This document shows positions 8,103-15,584 of a stretch of DNA of 64,000 nt, one piece after another. The stretch is from Nocardioides renjunii (lineage in GTDB: Bacteria; Actinomycetota; Actinomycetes; Propionibacteriales; Nocardioidaceae). The stretch lies in assembly GCF_034661175.1 (NCBI RefSeq), contig NZ_CP141058.1, positions 3,782,001-3,846,000 of the forward strand, given 5' to 3'. Made by a program: the position numbers and the translations under genes. How positions within the stretch are numbered: position 1 is the stretch's first letter; every line of letters begins with the position of its first letter. The notes under the pieces were generated by a model. The model made no database searches, had not been told where the DNA came from, and saw nothing but the letters and a program-made list of their open reading frames with translations.

Positions 8103-9554
8103 TCAGGACCTGCCGACCTTGAGCGGCTTGCGGCGCCGGCCCTTGCCCGCGGTCGAGTACGCCTCGCGCGAGGCCTGCTCGGCCTTGTAGCCGCCGTAGC
8201 CCCCGTAGCTGCCGTAGCCGCCGCCGTAGGCGATCGCGGCCGCACCCTTGACCGGCGCCTTGTTGAGCACCACGCCGAGGAGGCGGCTGCCGACCTGGTC
8301 GAGGATGCGGCGGCACTGCTGGCTCTGCTCGATCTGGGTCTTGCCGGCCGCCTGCACGAGCAGGGCACCGTCGCAGAACGCCGACAGCAGGCCGGCGTCC
8401 GTGACGGGCAGGAGCGGCGGCGCGTCGAGGATGACGAGGTAGTCGTGGGACAGGTCGTCGATGAACTGCTTCATCCGCAGCGAGCCGAGCAGCTCGCTGG
8501 GGTTGGGCGGGATCCGGCCGGCGGCGAGCAGGCTGAGGTTGGCCATGCCCGAGTCGACGATCACGTCCCGCACGTCGACGTCGCCGGCCAGCGCCTGGGT
8601 GAGGCCCACGGCCCCGTCGATCTCGAACGTCGTCGCCAGCGTGGGCCGGCGCAGGTCGGCGTCGACGAGCAGGACGGGAGTGCCCGCCTGCGCCACGAGC
8701 CGGGCCACGTTGGCCGCGACGGTGGACTTGCCCTCACCGGCGAGCGCGGAGGTCACCACGATGCGGCGCGGCTCGTTGTCGACGTCGACGAAGCGCAGGT
8801 TGGTGCGCAGCTGGCGGAACGACTCGGCCGCACGCCCCAGGTCGCCACGGACGCCGCGGTGGGCGCGACCGAGCGACTCCTCCTGGGGGATGATCCCGAG
8901 CACGGCGGCGCCGGTGGCCTCCTCCACGTGCTTGGCCGAGCGGATCCGACGGTCGATCAGGCGCCGCCCGATGAGCACCGCGTAGGCCAGCCCGAGGCCG
9001 CCGATCGCGCCCTTCATCGCCGCGTTGCGGTAGTCGGGGGTGAACGGCGCGCCGGGCAGCTGCGCGGGCTGGAGCGGCACGATCCGCGTGAGGGGCGCCT
9101 CCTTCGGGTTGGCCTCCCCGGTCTCGATCTCCTGCGCGACGACGACCACGGCGTCGACGACCGCGTTGGCCAGGTCGCGCGCCTCCTCCGGCGTGCTGCC
9201 GATGGCGCTCACCGTCAGGGCGTTCACGGTGGCGTCGACCGAGGCGGAGAAGCGACCCGCGATCGCCTCCGGGGGCACGTCGAGGCCCAGGTCCTCGACG
9301 ACCTGCTCCGCCACGGGCATCGTGGAGACGAGGAACGCGTAGAGGGTGGCCTTGTCCTCGGCGAGCTGCGAGTTGCCCTGCTCCTCGCCGGCGGTGGTCG
9401 CCTCGCCGACGCGGACCAGGCCCGACGAGGTGGCCGAGTAGAGCACCGGCTCGCGGGTCGTCTTGGCGATCATCAGGAGCGCTCCGAGGATCGTGCAGCC
9501 GATCAGCACCCACACGTAGGCGCGGCTCAGCCGTACGAAGTCCCCGAACGTCAT
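8103..9554 (-). CDS. Wzz-type chain-length determinant fused to BY-kinase
   Basis: Bacterial tyrosine kinase of exopolysaccharide export, 483 aa. The N-terminal Wzz part has a membrane helix at about 12-32, an extracytoplasmic domain and a second helix near 185-205. The kinase domain carries Walker A (SALAGEGKSTVAANVARL), Walker A' (VLLVDADLRRPT) and Walker B (YLVILDAPPLLP). The C-terminal tail is rich in Gly-Tyr (repeated YGSYGGYGGY-type stretch), the expected autophosphorylation cluster. In firmicutes and proteobacteria such kinases control chain length by phosphorylation cycles. The start ATG at 9554 follows a TAGACT hexamer with a 7-base gap, so the transcript is probably leaderless. Transcribed against the assembly operon; the low-molecular-weight phosphatase at 28.8 kb is a possible but distant partner. 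Confidence 0.93.
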   Translation of the reverse strand: MTFGDFVRLSRAYVWVLIGCTILGALLMIAKTTREPVLYSATSSGLVRVGEATTAGEEQGNSQLAEDKATLYAFLVSTMPVAEQVVEDLGLDVPPEAIAGRFSASVDATVNALTVSAIGSTPEEARDLANAVVDAVVVVAQEIETGEANPKEAPLTRIVPLQPAQLPGAPFTPDYRNAAMKGAIGGLGLAYAVLIGRRLIDRRIRSAKHVEEATGAAVLGIIPQEESLGRAHRGVRGDLGRAAESFRQLRTNLRFVDVDNEPRRIVVTSALAGEGKSTVAANVARLVAQAGTPVLLVDADLRRPTLATTFEIDGAVGLTQALAGDVDVRDVIVDSGMANLSLLAAGRIPPNPSELLGSLRMKQFIDDLSHDYLVILDAPPLLPVTDAGLLSAFCDGALLVQAAGKTQIEQSQQCRRILDQVGSRLLGVVLNKAPVKGAAAIAYGGGYGSYGGYGGYKAEQASREAYSTAGKGRRRKPLKVGRS

Positions 9555-9636
9555 GGCCGCGAGTCTAGGCCGTGTGCCGCCCGGGCCGACCCGATTCGCC
9601 GAGACGGCGCCGGGGTCGGCTGGCACCATGGGGTCC

Positions 9637-10494
9637 ATGAGCGAGGACGCAGAGGGCCGCCACGCGCCCATCGCGGCCCGCGTCCACCTCGCCCACGCCG
9701 TCGTCCAGAAGCTCGCTGACGACCACCGGGTCGACCTGCTCCACCTCAAGGGCCCGGCCGTCCTCCCCGGCCTGCGCGCCGAGGGCCGCAAGTCCAGCGA
9801 CGTGGACGTGCTGGTCCGGCCCAGCCACCTGGACCGGCTGGTGACCGCGCTGGAGTCCGTCGGGTTCGAGCAGCGCACCGACTTCTCCACCGGCTCGGTG
9901 TTCGCCCACGCGGCCAACTGGTGGCACGACGACTGGGGCTGGGTCGACGTGCACGTCAGCTGGCCGGGGGTGACGCTCGACGCGGAGGAGGCCTTCGACG
10001 TGCTGGCCCGCGACTCGCAGCCGCACGCGATCGCCCACTGGCCCTGTGCGGTCCCCGACCCGACGGCCCAGCGGCTGGTGCTGGTGCTGCACTCCGCGCG
10101 ATCGGGTGGGACCAGCGACGTCGACCACGCATGGGGGGCCGCGACGCCCGGTGAGCAGGACGACGTACGGCGCCTGGCCGCGCGACTGGGCGCGGAGGTC
10201 GCCCTCGCGGCCGGGATCGGCGAGCTCGAGCTGCACCGCGGCGCCCCGACGTACGCGCTCTGGCACCACTTCCTCCACGGCGGCAGCAGGCTCGACGAGT
10301 GGCGCGCCCGGCTCGCCGCCGCTCCCACCGTCCGCGCCAAGGCGGCGCTCGTGACCGCCGCGATGCGGGTCAACCGCGACCACCTGCGCATGGAGCTCGG
10401 CCGGCCGCCGACCCGCGAGGAGGTCCGGGCCCGGCAGCGCGTGCGCGTCCGCAAGGCCGTCGACGAGGTGTCGAGGCGGGTGAGGCGCGCGTGA
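9637..10494 (+). CDS. nucleotidyltransferase family protein (NTP_transf_5-like)
   Basis: Protein of 285 aa resembling the uncharacterised nucleotidyltransferase family PF14907. Residues 30-60 have the family-like pattern LLHLKGPAV followed by SSDVDVLV, where the two aspartates would bind metal. A WVDVHVSW patch may supply the third acidic residue. The C-terminal third is basic (RARQRVRVRKA). I prefer the ATG at 9637 over 9628 because a CACCAT hexamer ends 7 bases before it, the pattern seen at many genes here. Its stop overlaps the GTG of a PqqD-like gene (GTGA), and an HprK-like kinase follows. The trio recalls the partner genes RefSeq calls the HPr-rel-A system. Substrate unknown. Confidence 0.72.
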   Translation: MSEDAEGRHAPIAARVHLAHAVVQKLADDHRVDLLHLKGPAVLPGLRAEGRKSSDVDVLVRPSHLDRLVTALESVGFEQRTDFSTGSVFAHAANWWHDDWGWVDVHVSWPGVTLDAEEAFDVLARDSQPHAIAHWPCAVPDPTAQRLVLVLHSARSGGTSDVDHAWGAATPGEQDDVRRLAARLGAEVALAAGIGELELHRGAPTYALWHHFLHGGSRLDEWRARLAAAPTVRAKAALVTAAMRVNRDHLRMELGRPPTREEVRARQRVRVRKAVDEVSRRVRRA

Positions 10495-10778
10495 CCCACC
10501 GCTACCGGATCGCCGACGACGTCGCGTGGGTCAGCCAGGAGGACCTCGACGGCGGCGACGCCCCCACGGCCTACCTCGCCCGCGTGCCCAAGGGCATGCC
10601 GATCCTGCTGGAGGGCTCGGGCTGCGTCGTGTGGCTGGCCCTCGCCGAGGGCGGCACGCTGGAGGAGGTGACCGCCGCGGCGGCGGCGATGTCGGGCACA
10701 GGGGCGGAGGACATCAGCGCCGACGTGGCGGACCTCGTCGACCAGCTCGTCGTGATCGGTGTCGTCCGAGAAGAGTGA
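10491..10778 (+). CDS. PqqD-like small protein
   Basis: Small protein of 95 aa resembling the PqqD fold, a winged-helix-like chaperone that in peptide-modifying systems binds the precursor peptide. The region GSGCVVWLALAEGGTLEEV matches the usual PqqD core, where a hydrophobic strand is followed by a short helix and TLEEV-type turn. It starts with GTG inside the stop codon of the nucleotidyltransferase gene, so the two are probably co-translated. No RiPP precursor or radical-SAM enzyme is visible nearby, so a role in peptide modification is not supported by context. The 3' end overlaps the convergent VanZ gene by 65 bp. A second copy of this domain ends the kinase at 11186-12244. Confidence 0.65.
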   Translation: MTHRYRIADDVAWVSQEDLDGGDAPTAYLARVPKGMPILLEGSGCVVWLALAEGGTLEEVTAAAAAMSGTGAEDISADVADLVDQLVVIGVVREE

Positions 10779-11163
10779 CCGCCACCGCGCCCACGAAGGC
10801 GCCGGCCGTGTTGGCGACGACGTCGACGACCTCGCCGACGCGGGCGAGGAAAAGCCACTGCACGACCTCGATCGCCACCGACCCGAGCGCCGCCCCCAGC
10901 GTCACCCACCACCACGGCCAGCGGGCCACGAGCACGGCGACCACACCGAGCGGCACGAACAGGACGACGTTGAGCAGCACGCCGTAGTGGTGTGGTTGCG
11001 CCCAGTCCGGCGCGACCGGCCACTCGTAGCGGAAGAAGGCGTAGAGCCGGACGGTCAGCCGGTTGAGCTGCCACCCCCACGGGCCGCCCACGAGCACGAC
11101 CAGGGCGAGGAGGTAGGCCGACCCGAGTGCCACCAGCACGCGCCGGTCGCGCCACCCACCCAC
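10714..11163 (-). CDS. VanZ-family membrane protein
   Basis: Membrane protein of 149 aa with four predicted helices and the VanZ-like pattern: HYGVLLNVVLFVPLG in the second helix, SVAIEVVQWLF in the third, and GEVVDVVANTAGAFVGA at the fourth. VanZ domains occur in teicoplanin resistance and in many uncharacterised actinobacterial membrane proteins; the biochemical role is unknown. The GTG at 11163 is preceded by TAGGGT and 6 bases, and shares a bidirectional promoter with the kinase gene. The last 65 bases overlap the PqqD-like gene tail to tail. It ends with a basic tail (RHRSRRAGRRGPPRRR), which may partly be read-through of the overlap. Confidence 0.72.
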   Translation of the reverse strand: MGGWRDRRVLVALGSAYLLALVVLVGGPWGWQLNRLTVRLYAFFRYEWPVAPDWAQPHHYGVLLNVVLFVPLGVVAVLVARWPWWWVTLGAALGSVAIEVVQWLFLARVGEVVDVVANTAGAFVGAVAVTLLGRHRSRRAGRRGPPRRR

Positions 11164-11185
11164 GTGCCCACCCTAGAGTGGACCG
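11164..11185. promoter_or_regulatory. divergent overlapping leaderless promoters, 22 bp
   Basis: The whole gap between the VanZ gene (minus) and the HprK-like kinase gene (plus) is 22 bp. It contains ACCCTAGAGT: read forward, TAGAGT sits 6 bases before GTG 11186; read backward, TAGGGT sits 6 bases before GTG 11163. The two -10 hexamers share the central TA. No ribosome-binding site fits in either direction. The same geometry recurs at 51477-51498. Confidence 0.6.
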
Positions 11186-12244
11186 GTGACCTCCGAGCCG
11201 CGTGTGCCCGACGTGGTCGTCGAGGCGATGGGCGTGCCCGTCGGCATCCCCGTCACCGGGGCGGCGGTGGACCGGCTGCGCCACCAGTGGAGCCGCGCCC
11301 TCAGCGCCCGTGAGCCTGCGACGGTCGTCGGCCTCGAGGACCTCGACATCGACGACGACGTCGCCCACGACTACGCGGTCACCTCGCGCGTCACGCTGGC
11401 CGCGCTCGACGCCACCGCGGGGCGCCGGATCAACCTGCACGCGGGAGCAGTGGCCGACGGGGAGGGCCGCACGCTCGCCGTGATCGGGCCGTCCGGAGCC
11501 GGGAAGACCACCGCCGTCCGGCTGCTCGCCCAGCGCCTGGGCTACCTCTCCGACGAGACCACCTCCGTCGACGAGACGCTCACCGTCCACCCCCACCCCA
11601 AGCCGCTGTCCGTCATCACCGACCGCGACGTGCCGCTGGCCAAGCACTCCCTCTCGCCCGACGACCTCGACCTGCTGCGCCCACCCGTCGCGTCGTACCT
11701 CCACCGCATCGTGCTGCTGCACCGCGGCGACGACGACGCCGGGCTCGTGCCGCTCTCGCCCGCCCACGCGATCGCCGAGATCGTGGCGCAGACCTCCTCG
11801 CTGACCCTCCTCGACCACCCCGTCCTGCGGCTCGCCGACACCATCGACGCGTGCGGCGGGGTGTGGGGGCTGCACTACCGCGAGCTCGCCGACTGGCTCG
11901 ACGACCTCGTCGACCTCCTCGACGCCGAGGGCCAGCCGCCGCCGCCGCGCCTGCACCACCCGGGGACCCCGGACGCAGGTCCCGCCGACGGCGCCTGGTC
12001 GCGGGTCCCGTGGCGTGACGCCGTGGAGTACGACGACGAGCTGGTGCTGATGGTCGAGGACCGGGTCCACGTGCTGGCCGGCCTCGGCGTCGTGGCGTGG
12101 CTCTCGCTCGAGACGCCGCGCACGCTCGACGAGCTCGTGCAGGAGGCGGAGGCGCTGTGGGGCGCCCACCCCGAGGCCGCCGGGCTGGTTGCCGGCGCGC
12201 TCGAGGTGCTGGCGGGCGAGGGCCTGCTCCGGCCGCCTGGGTGA
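11186..12244 (+). CDS. HprK-like kinase with C-terminal PqqD-like domain
   Basis: Protein of 352 aa related to HPr kinase/PEP carboxykinase P-loop enzymes. An AGAVADGEG strand leads into the Walker A loop GPSGAGKTT at about 101-109, followed by the acidic YLSDETTSVD stretch seen in HprK-type kinases. Residues about 270-352 form a separate module: VVAWLSLETPRTLDELV aligns with CVVWLALAEGGTLEEV of the free PqqD-like protein at 10491-10778, so this domain is present twice in the cassette. The HprK target serine protein (HPr) is not encoded nearby, so the substrate is unknown. The start GTG lies 6 bases after TAGAGT. The acyl-CoA dehydrogenase gene 19 bp downstream has its own promoter. Confidence 0.7.
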   Translation: MTSEPRVPDVVVEAMGVPVGIPVTGAAVDRLRHQWSRALSAREPATVVGLEDLDIDDDVAHDYAVTSRVTLAALDATAGRRINLHAGAVADGEGRTLAVIGPSGAGKTTAVRLLAQRLGYLSDETTSVDETLTVHPHPKPLSVITDRDVPLAKHSLSPDDLDLLRPPVASYLHRIVLLHRGDDDAGLVPLSPAHAIAEIVAQTSSLTLLDHPVLRLADTIDACGGVWGLHYRELADWLDDLVDLLDAEGQPPPPRLHHPGTPDAGPADGAWSRVPWRDAVEYDDELVLMVEDRVHVLAGLGVVAWLSLETPRTLDELVQEAEALWGAHPEAAGLVAGALEVLAGEGLLRPPG

Positions 12245-12263
12245 TCGCAGTAACGTGCGAGCC

Positions 12264-13439
12264 ATGACCGCTCGCCGCCAGCTGCCCACCGACGAGGCCC
12301 GCGACCTGCTCGCCCTGACCCGCGAGATCGCGACCAAGGAGCTGGCGCCGCGCTCGACGGAGGCCGAGGCGACCGAGACCTTCCCCCGCGACGTCTTCCG
12401 GATGCTCGGCCGGGCCGGGCTGCTCTCGCTGCCCTACCCCGAGGAGCACGGCGGCGGTGACCAGCCCTACGAGGTCTACCTGCAGGTGCTGGAGGAGATC
12501 AGCGCGGTCTGGGCGTCCGTCGGCGTCGGCGTGTCGGTCCACGCGCTGTCCTGCTTCGGCCTGGAGTCCTTCGGCACCGACGAGCAGCGCGCCGAGTGGC
12601 TCCCCGACATGCTCGGCGGCGAGCTGCTGGGGGCGTACTGCCTCTCCGAGCCGCACGCGGGCTCCGACCCCGCCGCGATGCGTACGACCGCGCGCCGCGA
12701 CGGCGACACCTACGTCATCAACGGCGCGAAGGCGTGGACCACCCACGGCGGGCACGCCGACTTCTACAAGGTGATGGCACGCACCTCCGACGACGCTGGT
12801 GCTTCTCGGGGGGCAGGCATCTCCTGCTTCCTGGTGCCGGCCTCGGCCGAGGGCCTCACCGCCGACCCGCCGGAGCGCAAGATGGGACTGACCGGCTCCG
12901 CCACGGCGACGATGCGGTTCGACGACGTCCGGGTCGACGCCTCCCGCCGGCTCGGCGCGGAGGGCGAGGGGCTGCGCATCGCCCTCGCGGGCCTCGACTC
13001 AGGCCGGCTCGGCATCGCCGCCGTCGCCACCGGCCTCGCCCAGGGCGCCCTCGACGCGGCCGTGGCCTACGCCCGCGAGCGCGAGACCTTCGGCACCCGG
13101 ATCATCGACCACCAGGGCCTCGCCTTCGTCCTCGCCGACATGGAGGCGGCCGTCGTGTCGGCCCGCGCGACGATGCTGCACGCCGCCCGCCTCAAGGACG
13201 CCGGCCTGCCGTTCTCCCGCGAGGCGTCGATCGCCAAGCTGGTCGCCACCGACAACGCCATGAAGGTCACCACGGACGCCGTCCAGGTCCTCGGCGGCTA
13301 CGGCTACACCCGCGACTTCCCGGTCGAGCGCTACATGCGCGAGGCCAAGGTGATGCAGATCTTCGAGGGCACCAACCAGATCCAGCGGATGGTGATCTCC
13401 CGCTCGCTCGCGAAGGACAACGCGGGCGGGATCGGCTGA
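12264..13439 (+). CDS. acyl-CoA dehydrogenase
   Basis: FAD-dependent acyl-CoA dehydrogenase of 391 aa, normal length for the family, catalysing the first oxidation step of fatty-acid or amino-acid-derived acyl-CoA breakdown. Visible marks: AYCLSEPHAGSDPAAM (FAD-binding signature 1), KMGLTGSATATMRFDDVRV, YARERETFGTRIIDHQG, and the C-terminal QVLGGYGYTRDFPVERYMREAK followed by IFEGTNQIQ (signature 2 with the catalytic-glutamate region). The ATG at 12264 follows TAACGT with a 7-base gap and no Shine-Dalgarno. Chain-length preference cannot be read. The gene is followed by repeat copy 1. Confidence 0.93.
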   Translation: MTARRQLPTDEARDLLALTREIATKELAPRSTEAEATETFPRDVFRMLGRAGLLSLPYPEEHGGGDQPYEVYLQVLEEISAVWASVGVGVSVHALSCFGLESFGTDEQRAEWLPDMLGGELLGAYCLSEPHAGSDPAAMRTTARRDGDTYVINGAKAWTTHGGHADFYKVMARTSDDAGASRGAGISCFLVPASAEGLTADPPERKMGLTGSATATMRFDDVRVDASRRLGAEGEGLRIALAGLDSGRLGIAAVATGLAQGALDAAVAYARERETFGTRIIDHQGLAFVLADMEAAVVSARATMLHAARLKDAGLPFSREASIAKLVATDNAMKVTTDAVQVLGGYGYTRDFPVERYMREAKVMQIFEGTNQIQRMVISRSLAKDNAGGIG

Positions 13440-13477
13440 GGCTCGGGCGGCTGGTGGGTCCTGGCGGCGTCGCCGGG

Positions 13478-13558
13478 TCTGGAGTCCCCGGATATCCGGT
13501 GACCACCGGGCTTACAGGTGGAGATCTCGACCGACAAGTACGCAACTCGGGTGCACAG
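13478..13558 (+). repeat. 81-bp dispersed repeat, copy 1
   Basis: This 81-bp stretch matches 19471-19551 on the opposite strand with 76 identical positions by hand alignment. It contains two perfect palindromes, CCGGATATCCGG and GAGATCTC, and a CCGGTG-AC-CACCGG hairpin. It fills the gap between convergent genes (acyl-CoA dehydrogenase and F420:NADP oxidoreductase). Neither copy encodes a plausible protein. The function is unknown; a repeated transcription-end structure or a small non-autonomous element are possibilities. Confidence 0.85.
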
Positions 13559-13565
13559 TCCGGCC

Positions 13566-14231
13566 TCAGACGTCGGTGACCCGCACCCCGGCGTGCGCCT
13601 TGTAGCGCCGGTTGATCGAGATCAGGTTGGCGGTCAGCGCCTCGACCTGGTGCGCGTTGCGCAACCGGCCGCCGTACATCCCCCGCATGCCGGGTACGAC
13701 GTCCGCCAGCGCCTGCACCAGGTCGGTGGCCTCGCGGTCGTCGCCGAGCACGAGCACGTCGGTGTCGACCCGCTCGACCGTCGGGTCCTCGAGCAGCACG
13801 GCGCTGACGTTGTGGAAGGCACCCACGACGGTCGAGCCGGTGAGGATCGCCGCGGCCTGCTGGGTGGCCGAGCCCTCCTCGACCGGGAGCGCGTACGCGC
13901 CCTGCTTGTCGAAGCCGAGCGGGTTGACGCAGTCGACGACGATCTTGCCCGCGAGCTCCTCGGTGAGTGACCGCAGCAGGTCCTCGTGACCGTCCCAGGG
14001 CACCACGACCAGCACCACGTCCCCGGCCGCGGCGGCCTCGGCGTTGCTGGCCCCGCGGACGCGACCCACCTCGGCCAGCGCCGCGGCGGCGTCGGCGGCC
14101 CGCGACGCGTCCCGCGAGCCGAGCACGACCTCGAGGCCGGCCGCGGCGAAGCGCCGCGCGAGCCCGCGACCCTGCGGTCCCGTGCCGCCGAGCACGGCGA
14201 TGGTCAGCGAGGTGACGTCGTGGTCGCTCAT
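13566..14231 (-). CDS. fno: F420H2:NADP oxidoreductase
   Basis: Protein of 221 aa matching NADPH-dependent F420 reductase (NpdG/Fno), which passes hydride between NADP(H) and coenzyme F420. The N-terminal Rossmann motif is IAVLGGTGPQGRGLARR with a following VLGSRD that contacts the NADP phosphate. Further conserved patches are VVVPWDGH, DCVNPLGFDKQGAYAL, VGAFHNVSA and DVLVLGDDREA. The ATG at 14231 follows TAGCGT with a 7-base spacer; a longer reading from 14366 lacks family similarity in its extension. No F420 biosynthesis gene is in the window. Confidence 0.92.
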   Translation of the reverse strand: MSDHDVTSLTIAVLGGTGPQGRGLARRFAAAGLEVVLGSRDASRAADAAAALAEVGRVRGASNAEAAAAGDVVLVVVPWDGHEDLLRSLTEELAGKIVVDCVNPLGFDKQGAYALPVEEGSATQQAAAILTGSTVVGAFHNVSAVLLEDPTVERVDTDVLVLGDDREATDLVQALADVVPGMRGMYGGRLRNAHQVEALTANLISINRRYKAHAGVRVTDV

Positions 14232-14347
14232 CCCCCGGACGCTAGCGAACGCCGCACGGCGTCCCGCAGCCGCCCGTCGGGCGGACGGCACCCGGCTCAC
14301 CCTTCTGTGTGTTGCCCCGACCCTGTGGGCGAGCGACGGTGGAGGAC

Positions 14348-14872
14348 ATGTCCAAGCGCATCGCATTCCTGACCGCTCCCGAGGGTGTCGAGGAGGTCGA
14401 GCTCATCAAGCCGTGGCAGGCCGTCGTCGACGCCGGTCACACCGCCGAGCTGCTCTCGCTCGACGAGGGCGAGGTGCAGCTCTTCCAGCACCTCGACAAG
14501 TCCAGCACGCAGCGCGTCGACCGCCGCGTCAGCGACGTCGCGGTGGCCGACTACGACGCCCTCGTCCTGCCCGGTGGCGTCGCCAACCCCGACGCCCTGC
14601 GGATGGACGAGGAGGCCGTCGCCTTCATCCGCGACTTCGTCGACTCCGGCAAGACCGTCGCCGCCATCTGCCACGCACCGTGGACCCTCATCGAGGCCGA
14701 CCGCGTGCAGGGCAAGCGGCTCGCGAGTTGGCCGAGCCTGCAGACCGACATCCGCAACAGCGGCGGCGAGTGGGTCGACGAGGAGGTCGTCGTCGACGGC
14801 AACCTCATCACCAGCCGCAACCCCGACGACATCCCCGCGTTCTCCAAGACCCTCCTCGACGCCCTGGGCTGA
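14348..14872 (+). CDS. DJ-1/PfpI family protein
   Basis: Protein of 174 aa of the DJ-1/PfpI superfamily, general-stress-protein 18/YfkM-like subgroup. The nucleophile elbow is AICHAPW with the reactive cysteine. An acidic partner sits in the N-terminal APEGVEEVEL stretch, and ALVLPGGVANPD is the conserved glycine loop. These proteins act as deglycase/chaperone-like enzymes or proteases; the activity here is not established. GGAGG lies only two or three bases before the ATG, so translation may use an unusually short spacing or another signal. It runs convergent with the pyrimidine reductase gene, 8 bp away. Confidence 0.87.
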   Translation: MSKRIAFLTAPEGVEEVELIKPWQAVVDAGHTAELLSLDEGEVQLFQHLDKSSTQRVDRRVSDVAVADYDALVLPGGVANPDALRMDEEAVAFIRDFVDSGKTVAAICHAPWTLIEADRVQGKRLASWPSLQTDIRNSGGEWVDEEVVVDGNLITSRNPDDIPAFSKTLLDALG

Positions 14873-14880
14873 GGATCCGC

Positions 14881-15567
14881 CTAGGCGTCCCGCTCCACCA
14901 GCCAGCGTCCCAGCAGCGTCCCGTCCTGCTCGAGCAGCAGGACGGGACGCAGCGCTGTGTCCACCTCGGCACCCGTGGCCATCCGTACGGCGTCGCCGCC
15001 GGTGAGCCGCGGCACGACGGTCCAGCACAGCTCGTCGACGACGTCGGCGGCCAGCAGGTCGGCGAACAGCGACGGCCCGCCCTCGCACAGCTGCTCGGAC
15101 CAGCCCCGCGCCGCCAGTCCGGCCTTGAGCGCGGCGAGGTCGATCTCGTCCTCGCCGAGCACCATGACGTTGTCTTCCCCCAGCGCCTCGCGCGCCGCCG
15201 CCAGGCCGTCGGAGCTCGCCACGGTTGCCATCAGCACCCGGCCGGGCGGTGCGTCGGCGAGCGTCGGCGGCACGTCCGCGGACCGGCTCACGACGACCAG
15301 CGGGATCCGCGGGACGTCGTACCCCTCGGTGCGCAGCGTGCCGGCGCCCACGACCAGGCAGTCGGCTCGACTGCGGAGGGCGTCGAAGACCCGCTTGTCG
15401 GCGTCGTCGTTGATGCTCTTGCTGACCCCGTCCGACCCCTGGGCGGCGCCGTCGACCGTGCTGACGAAGTTCACCCGCAGCCACGGAATGCCCGGCGGGG
15501 CGTACGCCTCCGCCAGCTGGTCGTCGGACAGGTCGGAGAGGCGCTGGAGCTCGAGGTGTTCGGTCAC
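14881..15567 (-). CDS. pyrimidine reductase family protein (RibD C-domain/DHFR-like)
   Basis: Protein of 228 aa with the RibD C-terminal/dihydrofolate-reductase-like fold. Conserved patches are RVNFVSTVDGAAQG, DKRVFDALRSRADCLVVGAGTLRTEGY, LVVVSRSAD and LCEGGPSLFADLLAADVVDEL, which form the NADPH and substrate pockets in the family. It lacks the deaminase domain of true RibD. Actinobacteria carry several such reductases, some linked to riboflavin, others to F420 or antibiotic pathways. It diverges from a DHPS-like gene across only 17 bp, suggesting a joint pterin/flavin function, but this is inference. Start GTG 15567. Confidence 0.82.
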   Translation of the reverse strand: MTEHLELQRLSDLSDDQLAEAYAPPGIPWLRVNFVSTVDGAAQGSDGVSKSINDDADKRVFDALRSRADCLVVGAGTLRTEGYDVPRIPLVVVSRSADVPPTLADAPPGRVLMATVASSDGLAAAREALGEDNVMVLGEDEIDLAALKAGLAARGWSEQLCEGGPSLFADLLAADVVDELCWTVVPRLTGGDAVRMATGAEVDTALRPVLLLEQDGTLLGRWLVERDA

Positions 15568-15584
15568 GTGCCTACTGTTGCACC
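15568..15584. promoter_or_regulatory. 17-bp divergent leaderless promoter
   Basis: Only 17 bp separate GTG 15567 (minus) and GTG 15585 (plus). Forward, TACTGT is followed by 6 bases and GTG. In reverse, AACAGT is followed by 6 bases and GTG. The hexamers overlap by five bases in TACTGTT, so each strand's key A and T are the other strand's key T and A. The 17-bp gap at 31335-31351 has the same design and the same TGCACC spacer. Confidence 0.5.

Noticed and set aside
10491-10778. Lasso-peptide or other RiPP cluster suggested by the PqqD-like gene
   Set aside because: No precursor, cyclase, radical-SAM enzyme or leader protease lies nearby; partners are a nucleotidyltransferase and a kinase.
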